From assembly GCA_025800305.1 (NCBI GenBank), contig JAOXRY010000284.1, positions 1 through 33,682 on the forward strand: a stretch of DNA of 33,682 nt, given 5' to 3'. The stretch comes from Campylobacterales bacterium. GTDB lineage: Bacteria > Campylobacterota > Campylobacteria > Campylobacterales > SZUA-545. The position numbers and the translations under genes were made by a program. Positions 14,139 to 21,920 of the stretch are shown piece by piece (position 1 is the stretch's first letter; the number at the start of each line of letters is the position of its first letter). The notes below the pieces were generated by a model. It saw only the letters and a list, made by a program, of their open reading frames with translations, did no database searches and was not told the DNA's origin.

Positions 14139-16504
14139 TGAAAAAACTATTTTTAATCATTTCAGCTTTTATACTTACCAGTTGTACTTTTAGTGATCCA
14201 GATCCTTTAAAAAACACAAAAAAACTTGTTAAAGAGGGTCATATCTCTTTATATAAAAATGGTGCATTTAAAGTTCCTAGTACCTCTATCTATCTTATTC
14301 CTCCAGGTCCGGAGCCTCTTGAACTTGCCAAAGAGTTAGCAGGTGTCAAAGCAAAAGAATCTTTTGATGTTGCGATCAAAAAAGCTTATGAAGCTGTATA
14401 TATTATCCCTAAAGGAACACAACTTTCAAAAGAGGTTGCTACAGATATTTTCGGTACTGCTGAATCTATCGGAGATGGAATCACTAATAGATCTAGAACA
14501 ACAGGAAACCTGATTATTGAAAAGTCATTCTTCCATGGAAAGAAATATTTTACTAAATCTTTTGAAAATGGTCTAATAGGAGGAGAAAAAGTCTATCAAA
14601 CAGGAGAAGATATCGAAGAACTTTTCTCTTATGATGAAACATCTGGTGTAAATACAGGAAAAAATCTTATAGCTTCCAGCCCTGAAAGTGGGTTCTATGT
14701 TGCAAAAAAAGGTTACAGACTAGGGAAAGATCTTACATCAACTAGTATAGAGATTGGAAAGGAGTTAGCACGTAGGGGAATAGTCTTAGGAAAAGAGGCG
14801 ATTGAAGAAGGTTTTTACGTAGGTGCTGGAACAATCAAAGCTAGTAATAAATTAGGAATTGAGTTAATTAAAAAAAGTCCAAAAACAGGAAAGAAAATTA
14901 TCGATAAAAGCTTCTCCTCTGCCAATAAGATTATCAACTCCTCTTCAGATGTAGGAAGAAATCTTTTTAACTCTTCTATAAAAACTGCTACAAAAATAAA
15001 TAACTACAGTGAGGAGAAAGGAAAAAATAATGCAATTTATGCAAAAGACTCTTTCATTTTAGGGTATGCAAAACTTCCTAAGACATTAGGAAAAAGAGCA
15101 GATAAAATAAATGAGTACCTTACATTAGATGAGTTTACCCAAGACTATAAAATAGCAGATAAACAAAGAGAAAAAAACTCATTATACTTTACAGAGATTC
15201 TTTCAGACACAGTTGATAACTACTCTAGAAATGTATCATCATCTTTTTCAAAAGCAAAAGAAGAGCTAGGAACATACAAAGAGAGTGGTGTTGCTTTTGC
15301 CTCAATAAAATCTCTTCGATGGGTACTGCAAGGAATCTTTTATGATGGGCTAATCAAACCCATTACAAACCTAACTACAGGTTCTTTAGGGTATATCGCT
15401 GTTAACGGTGTTGTATTTCCTGTTATGGTTGTTACAAATAACGGAATTACTATGTCAAAAATTGCGGTAGGAGTAACATATAATTCTGCCATTGGAGCCT
15501 ATGAAATTGTTGCACCAACAGCAGAGGCATCCCTTGCTGGACTTCTCTCAACTGCCCAATATATAGGAGGGAAAGTAGCCTCTACAGCAGTTATTGGCGC
15601 AGGAACTGTAGGAAGTGCTGGAATTATTGGAGGAGGGACTGTCCTTGGAGCTGGAGCAACTGTTGGACAAGTAGCAGTAGGATCTGGTGTAGCAGCTGGA
15701 GGAACAGCTATTGGAACTGGAATTGTCGCAGGAAAAACTATCGAAGGTGGAGCTAGAGCAGTAGGAGGAACTATTGCTGGTGCTGGTGTCAGTGCTGGAG
15801 GAACAGTTGCTGGTGGAGCTACAGTCGCTGGTGGTGTTATTGCTGGTGGTGGAACAACCGCTGGAAAAGCTATTCTTGGTACAGGTGTGATAGCTGGTAA
15901 CTATGGAGCAAAAGGAGCTATTGAATCTACAGGCTTTGTTCTTGGAAAAGGGGTTAAATACATAGGCGCACCTATTACAACTGCAGGTATAACAATTTCT
16001 CAAGCCTCTTATGGTGTAGTTGCTGGAGGAGTTGGGGTAACTGCTGGAAGTGGAGTTGTTGCCATAGGAGAGATCTCATCCTTAACAACAAAAACAGTTG
16101 GAGGAGTAGCCGCAGGTGGAACATTTGTAGGAGGGACAACAGCCAGTGTTGTTACAGGAACTGGACTTGGTGCTTATCAGCTTTCAAAAGCTGTTGTGGT
16201 TCCAGCTGGATACACTCTTTCTAGTGGAGTTGTCTTAAGTTATGGTACTGTTTCTCATTTATCTGCCCACGCTATCTTAGGTGTATCTGACGCAGCTTAT
16301 CTTGTATTGTCTCTAGAAGGTCCTAAATGGGTTGTTTACGCTGTAACTGGGAACCTAAAAGATGATGATAATATAATCGAAGGTGCTGTTGTAGATCTTG
16401 AAAAGATCCAAAATAGAGGCTCTATTATTAAAAGAGTTGAATTAAATAAAGAACAGATTGAGAAAGTAGTCCAATCAACCTATTCTACAAAGGAAGTTCA
16501 ATAA
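14138..16504 (+). CDS. Hendecad-repeat lipoprotein with glycine-zipper-like C-terminal half
   Basis: 788-residue predicted lipoprotein: signal peptide with lipobox LTSC, lipidated Cys16, Thr at +2, hence outer-membrane sorting by E. coli rules. Residues 112-305 are tandem 11-mers, mostly starting G-K-x-L/I (GKKYFTKSFEN, GKELARRGIVL, GKEAIEEGFYV), broken once by a 7-residue insert at 167-173. Residues 390-480 match the paralogue. Residues 480-700 are Gly/Ala/Val/Thr-rich and also 11-periodic (GGTAIGTGIVA, GGTIAGAGVSA, GGTVAGGATVA). The end (LEGPKWVVYAVTGNL, GAVVDLEKIQN) parallels the upstream paralogue. Eleven-residue repeats are known from membrane-binding alpha-synuclein, LEA proteins and hendecad coiled coils. 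An acyl-anchored extended helix plus a membrane-inserting glycine-rich part is my inference. No function is assigned. The 3' end overlaps the convergent kinase gene by 20 bases. Confidence 0.75.
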   Translation: MKKLFLIISAFILTSCTFSDPDPLKNTKKLVKEGHISLYKNGAFKVPSTSIYLIPPGPEPLELAKELAGVKAKESFDVAIKKAYEAVYIIPKGTQLSKEVATDIFGTAESIGDGITNRSRTTGNLIIEKSFFHGKKYFTKSFENGLIGGEKVYQTGEDIEELFSYDETSGVNTGKNLIASSPESGFYVAKKGYRLGKDLTSTSIEIGKELARRGIVLGKEAIEEGFYVGAGTIKASNKLGIELIKKSPKTGKKIIDKSFSSANKIINSSSDVGRNLFNSSIKTATKINNYSEEKGKNNAIYAKDSFILGYAKLPKTLGKRADKINEYLTLDEFTQDYKIADKQREKNSLYFTEILSDTVDNYSRNVSSSFSKAKEELGTYKESGVAFASIKSLRWVLQGIFYDGLIKPITNLTTGSLGYIAVNGVVFPVMVVTNNGITMSKIAVGVTYNSAIGAYEIVAPTAEASLAGLLSTAQYIGGKVASTAVIGAGTVGSAGIIGGGTVLGAGATVGQVAVGSGVAAGGTAIGTGIVAGKTIEGGARAVGGTIAGAGVSAGGTVAGGATVAGGVIAGGGTTAGKAILGTGVIAGNYGAKGAIESTGFVLGKGVKYIGAPITTAGITISQASYGVVAGGVGVTAGSGVVAIGEISSLTTKTVGGVAAGGTFVGGTTASVVTGTGLGAYQLSKAVVVPAGYTLSSGVVLSYGTVSHLSAHAILGVSDAAYLVLSLEGPKWVVYAVTGNLKDDDNIIEGAVVDLEKIQNRGSIIKRVELNKEQIEKVVQSTYSTKEVQ
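14471..15052 (+). repeat. Tandem 33-base (11-codon) repeats encoding charged hendecads
   Basis: Residues 112-305 of the lipoprotein. Gly occurs at 112, 123, 134, 145, 156, then after an 18-residue step at 174, 185, 196, 207, 218, 229, 240, 251, 273 and 295; Ala replaces it at 262 and 284. The 18-residue step equals one hendecad plus one heptad, which keeps a helical phase. DNA identity between units is low, so the repeats are old and held by selection on the protein. Confidence 0.85.
15632..15928 (+). repeat. Tandem 11-codon repeats encoding glycine-rich hydrophobic hendecads
   Basis: Residues 499-597 of the lipoprotein. Glycines at 499, 510, 521, 532, 543, 554, 565, 576 and 587 are exactly eleven apart, and a second small residue recurs five to seven positions later in each unit. 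Near-identical short DNA words such as GCTGGTGGAG recur, so unit-number changes by slippage or recombination are conceivable. Confidence 0.85.
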
Positions 16505-17909
16505 CAAAAACAGCTCTCTCTTGACTGTTTCTCACACTGATTTTACCACCCATACTTCCTTCAATAATCATCTTGGCAAGGTTCAGACCAATTCCTGTTC
16601 CTTGCTCTCCTTTTGTTGTAAAATCCAAATCAAAGATCTTCTCAATAATATCTTCTGGAATTCCTCCACCATTATCAGTAATTGTTAAGATCGCTTTATC
16701 ATCTTCAACCATCGTATCAATTTTTATCATTGGCTTTTCAGGGCTTTTCTCAACAAGAACATCTTTTGCATTGTTCACTATGTTCATTACAACTTGTTCT
16801 AGTTCATTTTCAAACCCATTGATCATAATATCCTCTTTAACTTCTACTTTAAGGGCAATTCCTCTTTTACTAATCTGACTAGATATTAAAGAGAGAGATT
16901 TATCAATAGCTTTATTTAAAGAAAATGGTTTGGGTATTTTGTCTGATCTAAAGAAATTTCTAAGTTCATCAATACTCGATGACATAAACCTAATTCTTTC
17001 ATGAACAATTTTTGATGTAGCTGCCAGTGACTCCTCGGTCATCTCTTTATACTCGTAACTCTCTTGAATTTCATCAATGGAAAGACTTATTGCATTTAGT
17101 GGTTGCTTTAACTGATGGGCAATTATACTTATTAGCTCTCCTAAGGAGGCTTTTTTTGCTTGTTTAAAAAGAATCTCTTTTTGTTTTTCATTTGTCTTAA
17201 TTTGTCTTGCGACTTCTTTTTCAAGATAGTGTCTTAAACTAATCTCTCTATATATATAAATTAATACAAGAGCTATAATTACAAAACCGAAAAAATTTAT
17301 CATCATATAGATAATTGAGATCTCTGCTAAAAAGGCATTTTTTGTATAAGAGACAATATAGGCAATTGTCTTTTTATCCTTGATATTTTTTATTGGAACA
17401 AAAGCAGTAACCCCAACCTCATCGCCTATTTTGTCATAAAGGGCGAAGTTTTTAGATTCTTCCATATTTTTTTCAATAAGTGTTCTATTTGGTTGGATAA
17501 TATTTGTTTCAAAATTTGATTTATCGTCGTAGCTATTTTTTGCAAAAATACTCATGTATTTTCTATTTTCAATACTTTGTACAAATTGTAGTTTGTCGTT
17601 TTTTCTTTTCCAAACCAGTGGATTAAAAACCTGCTTTTTTACAAGAAAATGAAACTTAATCATATTAACTTCATTAATAGTTTCTTCCATTGATTCTGCT
17701 GAATATCCAATATCATAAGATCTTAAATATTTTCCATCTATTGTATTGTCATAGTTTGTTACTTTAAAATTAATTCGTAGTTCATTAATCACATCAGAAA
17801 GCTCTTTTTGTATTAGCTTCTCTTTATATGTGTAGTTAAGAGTAAAAATTCCCCCAAAAAGGGCTAGAAAAATAATTAGAAAGAGAATAGTTAGTTTTTT
17901 TTGAGACAT
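16485..17909 (-). CDS. Membrane sensor histidine kinase
   Basis: 474-residue kinase. Membrane helices at about 7-27 and 195-220 enclose a periplasmic sensor region (28-194) of roughly 165 residues with no family I recognise; it contains GVTAFVPIKNIKDKKTIAYIVSY, reminiscent of a Cache/PAS-like sheet. A short coiled coil (225-255) leads to the H-box IIAHQLKQPLN with phosphorylatable His265. N-box Asn380, DNGGG (412-416) and GTGIGL (437-442) complete the ATPase domain. The kinase core closely resembles that of the 884-residue kinase nearby. No response regulator is adjacent in the same operon. It reads divergently from the receiver-kinase gene and overlaps the lipoprotein gene tail by 20 bases. 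Confidence 0.9.
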   Translation of the reverse strand: MSQKKLTILFLIIFLALFGGIFTLNYTYKEKLIQKELSDVINELRINFKVTNYDNTIDGKYLRSYDIGYSAESMEETINEVNMIKFHFLVKKQVFNPLVWKRKNDKLQFVQSIENRKYMSIFAKNSYDDKSNFETNIIQPNRTLIEKNMEESKNFALYDKIGDEVGVTAFVPIKNIKDKKTIAYIVSYTKNAFLAEISIIYMMINFFGFVIIALVLIYIYREISLRHYLEKEVARQIKTNEKQKEILFKQAKKASLGELISIIAHQLKQPLNAISLSIDEIQESYEYKEMTEESLAATSKIVHERIRFMSSSIDELRNFFRSDKIPKPFSLNKAIDKSLSLISSQISKRGIALKVEVKEDIMINGFENELEQVVMNIVNNAKDVLVEKSPEKPMIKIDTMVEDDKAILTITDNGGGIPEDIIEKIFDLDFTTKGEQGTGIGLNLAKMIIEGSMGGKISVRNSQERAVFVIELPL

Positions 17910-17980
17910 TTAGTTTTCCAAGATTTAAAATTAAAACCATATTATCTCACAATCTATTTAAAAAAGAATAGTTAGTTTTT
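17884..17980. repeat. 16-base direct repeat at the kinase gene start
   Basis: AGAATAGTTAGTTTTT occurs at 17884-17899, inside the first codons of the kinase gene, and again at 17965-17980 in the intergenic region, 81 bases apart. It may mark a small duplication upstream of the start codon. No function is evident. Confidence 0.4.
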
Positions 17981-18115
17981 CTTTTCCTACTCTACAGTTA
18001 ACTATGAATCCATATAAATGATAATTCAGTTTTTTCTAAGTTATCTTTTAGATTAGTTTTATTTTTTCTCTGTATACTTGTTTTAGAATGAATATCTATT
18101 AAGTAAGGATATTTT
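17910..18115. promoter_or_regulatory. Divergent intergenic region between two signalling genes
   Basis: 206 AT-rich bases between the membrane kinase and the receiver-kinase gene. On the plus strand TAGAAT at 18084-18089 is a plausible -10 box, and AAGGA at 18105-18109, six bases before the ATG at 18116, is a good ribosome binding site. I see no clear promoter for the minus-strand kinase and no small gene. Confidence 0.4.
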
Positions 18116-19294
18116 ATGGAAAAAGAAAATTTATCGAAAAAACTAATATCTCTTTTTTGGGATCTCAAAATTCTTTATGTAGAAGATGAAGATCTTATCT
18201 ATAAAAATATGACAAGAATACTCAGACGTATCTGCAACACAGTCGACTTAGCTCACAACGGCAAAGAGGGCTATGAAATGTATCAACAAAAAGATTATGA
18301 CATTATCATTACAGACCTTGAAATGCCTATAAAAGATGGGTTTTGGCTAATTGACAAAATCCGAGAGGAGACCTTACGGCAGTTTATTGTTGTCACTACA
18401 GCATACACAGATCCAGCTCATATTGAAGGTTGTCTTGATAGAGGAGTAAATGGATTTATTTCAAAACCTATTAGAATAGAAAGTCTCTTTAAAAGACTTC
18501 AAGGTTTTGGATTAGATCTTCAAAAAGATCTGGAAATAAAAAGATTAAAAGAAGAAGCAGAAAGTAAGGTGATTCTTGAAAACCACCAAACGTTACTCAG
18601 CAATATCTCCCATCATTGGAGACAACCTTTAAACTCAATATCTATAGGAGTAACAGCTTTAGAAATTGAATTAGACGAAATACTTACAAAAGAGCAAAAA
18701 AACTCTTTAGAGAGAATCCACAAAATAGTGCAAAACCTTTCAAAAAGTATTGAAGAGTTCAGAAGAATAGGTACAGTAGATAGAGAAAATAAAGAATTTG
18801 ATTTTGTAGAACTTGTCCATGACGTTCAAAATATTGTCCAACCTGTTTTTGAAGAACTTAAAATCCAATCAAAAGTCTCATCAGAAACTGAAGAAATAAC
18901 TTACTTTGCACCTAAAAACGCTATAGGACAAATTATCAACTCAGTTTGTAATAATGCTATTGAAAGTATTCAAAGAGATCTAGACAACTCTCCAACTTCT
19001 AAAGAATACTTTATAAACTTCTCCCTAAACACTACAGAAAACTTTATAGAACTAAAAATTACAGATAATGGAGATCAGTTCTCTAAAGATGTTCTTGATA
19101 GTATTTTTGCTCCTTACAGTTCAGCCCATAAGTACGACTCTGGAAGTGGACTAAGTCTTTACAAAGCTTATAAAATTTTAAAAACTTCGGGAGGGGATAT
19201 TAAAATTCAAAATCTTGAAGATGGCTCCACTTTAGTAACTTGTGTCTTCTATAAAAATGCTTTTATTAATGTAGATACGGAAGAGAAATCGTAA
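18116..19294 (+). CDS. Soluble hybrid protein: N-terminal receiver domain fused to histidine kinase
   Basis: 392-residue cytoplasmic protein without membrane helices. Residues 15-130 are a complete receiver domain: acidic pair Glu23/Asp24, phospho-acceptor Asp67 in IIITDLEMPIKDGF, Thr95 and Lys117 in GFISKPI. A linker helix (135-160) joins the kinase half, with H-box ISHHWRQPLNSISIG (likely His166), an N-box around NSVCNNAIESI, DNGDQ in place of the usual DNGGG, and GSGLSLY as the last glycine box. The receiver-first order means it takes phosphoryl signals from another kinase, plausibly one of the two membrane kinases here, and modulates its own kinase. Its 3' end overlaps the convergent PAS kinase gene by 29 bases. 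No DNA-binding output domain is present. Confidence 0.9.
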   Translation: MEKENLSKKLISLFWDLKILYVEDEDLIYKNMTRILRRICNTVDLAHNGKEGYEMYQQKDYDIIITDLEMPIKDGFWLIDKIREETLRQFIVVTTAYTDPAHIEGCLDRGVNGFISKPIRIESLFKRLQGFGLDLQKDLEIKRLKEEAESKVILENHQTLLSNISHHWRQPLNSISIGVTALEIELDEILTKEQKNSLERIHKIVQNLSKSIEEFRRIGTVDRENKEFDFVELVHDVQNIVQPVFEELKIQSKVSSETEEITYFAPKNAIGQIINSVCNNAIESIQRDLDNSPTSKEYFINFSLNTTENFIELKITDNGDQFSKDVLDSIFAPYSSAHKYDSGSGLSLYKAYKILKTSGGDIKIQNLEDGSTLVTCVFYKNAFINVDTEEKS

Positions 19295-21920
19295 AAATAG
19301 CTCCCTTGTCACCATTTTGAACCATCAGCTTTCCACCCATACTGTTTTCTATAATCATTTTAGAAAGGTTCAAGCCTATTCCTGTTCCCATATCTCCTTT
19401 TGTAGTGAAGTAAGAATCAAATATTTTTTCAATTACACCCTCATCAATACCTCCTCCATTATCTTCTATCTCGATAACTCCGTTCTCTTCTATAGTCTGA
19501 CAAGAAACCCTAATAAACTTATCTTCACTTTCTATTTTTTCCAAAGCATCCTTACCATTACTAACAATATTTATAATCACTTGTTGGAGTTCTGAATCAA
19601 TTCCTAGCACTTTGCAATCTGCTTTAAACTCTTTTATTATTTCAATACCTTTAGAGTTAATGTTTTTTTCAACAATTGCCAAAGACTTTTCTATGGATTT
19701 TTTTAGAGAAAAAGGTAAAGACTTTTTATCTGGTCTAAAAAAGTTTCTTAAATCATCAATACTATCAGCCATAAACTTCACCTGTGAAGTAATATCTTCT
19801 GTAATTTCACTTAGATCTTCTTCTGTCAAATCGTTAAACTGATAACTATCTAAGATGGTCTCACTTCCCAAACTTATCGCACTAAGAGGTTGTTTTAGCT
19901 GGTGAGCTATAATTCCAATTAGATCTCCCATAGCTGCTTTTTTCTGATTTAGAAAATTTTCTTTTTGTAAAGACTCAACTTTCTTTACCTCTTCTTCAAC
20001 TTTCTTCTCTAAATTCTCATTGAGAACTCCTAAAGTTTCTTGAAGCAGAACATCGCTGGTCACATCAATCATGGTTCCTATCACTTTTGCAGGAATACCA
20101 TTGTCCCCTAGTTTCACCTCACACTGAATCTCAACCCACTTAATAGATTGATTATTCATAACTAATCGAACCCGAATCTTCGATGGTTTTTTGTCCCTTA
20201 ATAAAGTTTCATACTTTGTCTTTATCTTCTTCCTATCATCAGGGTGAACCACTTGTGTAAAAGAATCAGAAGATGGTTTTACCTTAGTTTTATCCAGACC
20301 TAAAATATTAAAAAACTCCCCTGACCAAGCCTCTTTATTTTCTATTAAGTCTTCTTCAAAAATTCCAAGTTTTGCGACCTTTTGTGCCCTTAAAAGTTTT
20401 CTCTCATTCTCTTTTAAATCTGTAACATCTTGAACAACTCCCACCATTTTTACAACAACACCGTCTTTTTCAATTGGGTTTCCTATTGCATGAATTGTTC
20501 TAATATGATTTTTTCTAATAATCCGATATTCAAAATCAAAAGGAACATTTTTTTCTAATGTGTTAATAACCTCTCTTTGATGCTTTGATAGATCTTTTTC
20601 ATATATTAAAGATTCTATAACTTGAAGATTAATATCTGTACCTTTTTCTAGTCCATAAATATCATAAGTTATATCACTCCAAGTCGTCACGTCATTAATA
20701 CTATCCCATTCCCAACTTCCTAAATTTGCAATAGATACAGCATTATCTAAAGTGTTTTTCAGTGCTGTTAACGCAAGATTTTGTCTTTTTTCATTGGTAA
20801 TATCTCTCACTGAGGCATAGATCACTTCTTTTTCTTGGATCTTAATTCGTACTGCTGAGATAGCCGCTATATATGTTGTTCCATCTTTTCGTGTGTGAGT
20901 TCTTTCAACAAACTTTGGAATTCCAATCTCTACATCAGATATTAAATCTTGATAGTCTTCAATTTTTTTAATATCTAAATCCCAATCCATCACACTTAAA
21001 GATAGCAGTTCGCTTTTTGTATATCTTAGCAAAACAGCTATTTGATTGCTAAGATCTAAGATCTTCCCATTTTCACAAGAAAGAATTAAAACCCCATCAG
21101 ACGAATATTCCATCAAAGATTGAAACTTCTCTTTCTCTTCAATATAAAGCATCATGTTTTTTTGCGTCTCTACATACTGAGCATCAAGTTCTAAGTAGGC
21201 ATTTTCCAATCTCTTAGAAGAGCTTTCTTGTTTAGATAGGTAATCGTTAAATGCTTCTATTAAAACTCCTATCTCATCGCCATTTTTTGAAGGAATAAGG
21301 TTTTTTTTGTTTTCAACACTTTTATTTTTCACCATATAAGATAGATGAACAATAGGAACAACAACTCTTCTCCAAATAAAAATCATAGTAGAGGCAAAAA
21401 GCATCACAGAAACAAAAATAAGAGATAAAGAGATATATTTCATTTTTTCAAAACGATTTTTTACCAACTCTTTATTGTGCTCTATATAAGAGATAACACT
21501 TTGGTTTAGTTGATTTAATAATCCTATTAGTTGACTCTCTTGTAATTTTTTAAAGTAATTTTTTTGATTACTCTTAATGGTTAGTAGATAATACTCATTT
21601 AAAACTGCTCCATATTGTTCTAAAGTCTTTTCTATAAGTTTAGTATTTATATTGGTAGATTCTATTTTTTCAATATCTTTTTTAAGTTTTTTGTACCGAC
21701 TTTTAATTAAAAAATATCTATGTTGTTCTTTATTTTGAATAAAATCATATGTCTCCATATTAAGCTCTGTTACTCGTGAAGAAAATTCTATTGCTTTAGT
21801 ATTGATTTGCTCTTGTTGAGTAAAAAACATATAGGTTGTATTAATAAGATATCCACAAACCCCAACAATTGACAATAAAGAGATTCCAATTAAAAAATTA
21901 AGGTTCTTAATACTCATCAT
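19266..21920 (-). CDS. Membrane PAS-domain sensor histidine kinase coupled to a substrate-binding protein
   Basis: 884-residue kinase. Membrane helices lie at about 12-33 and 162-183 around a helical periplasmic domain (34-161). A HAMP-like linker (about 184-235), a coiled coil (236-265) and three PAS/PAC units follow (about 265-378, 385-502, 510-622); the PAC ends read VRDITNEKR, VQDVTDLKE and MIDVTSDV. The kinase core has H-box GIIAHQLKQPLS (His673), DNGGG (820-824) and GTGIGL (845-850). The ATG follows the stop of the substrate-binding lipoprotein gene with no spacer, so the two are co-translated. In other bacteria such binding domains are fused to kinases; this looks like a split version. 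No cognate regulator is in the operon. Confidence 0.92.
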   Translation of the reverse strand: MMSIKNLNFLIGISLLSIVGVCGYLINTTYMFFTQQEQINTKAIEFSSRVTELNMETYDFIQNKEQHRYFLIKSRYKKLKKDIEKIESTNINTKLIEKTLEQYGAVLNEYYLLTIKSNQKNYFKKLQESQLIGLLNQLNQSVISYIEHNKELVKNRFEKMKYISLSLIFVSVMLFASTMIFIWRRVVVPIVHLSYMVKNKSVENKKNLIPSKNGDEIGVLIEAFNDYLSKQESSSKRLENAYLELDAQYVETQKNMMLYIEEKEKFQSLMEYSSDGVLILSCENGKILDLSNQIAVLLRYTKSELLSLSVMDWDLDIKKIEDYQDLISDVEIGIPKFVERTHTRKDGTTYIAAISAVRIKIQEKEVIYASVRDITNEKRQNLALTALKNTLDNAVSIANLGSWEWDSINDVTTWSDITYDIYGLEKGTDINLQVIESLIYEKDLSKHQREVINTLEKNVPFDFEYRIIRKNHIRTIHAIGNPIEKDGVVVKMVGVVQDVTDLKENERKLLRAQKVAKLGIFEEDLIENKEAWSGEFFNILGLDKTKVKPSSDSFTQVVHPDDRKKIKTKYETLLRDKKPSKIRVRLVMNNQSIKWVEIQCEVKLGDNGIPAKVIGTMIDVTSDVLLQETLGVLNENLEKKVEEEVKKVESLQKENFLNQKKAAMGDLIGIIAHQLKQPLSAISLGSETILDSYQFNDLTEEDLSEITEDITSQVKFMADSIDDLRNFFRPDKKSLPFSLKKSIEKSLAIVEKNINSKGIEIIKEFKADCKVLGIDSELQQVIINIVSNGKDALEKIESEDKFIRVSCQTIEENGVIEIEDNGGGIDEGVIEKIFDSYFTTKGDMGTGIGLNLSKMIIENSMGGKLMVQNGDKGAIFTISLPYLH

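Noticed and set aside
14471..15928. Regularly spaced repeats as a CRISPR array
   Set aside because: The periodicity is 33 bases within one open reading frame and exists at protein level; there are no conserved DNA repeats with unique spacers.
15548..16003. Long minus-strand reading frame opposite the glycine-rich half of the lipoprotein
   Set aside because: Its Ser/Cys/Asn-rich low-complexity product is exactly what the reverse strand of GGA/GCT repeats gives; there is no ribosome binding site, and the plus strand has clear repeat structure.
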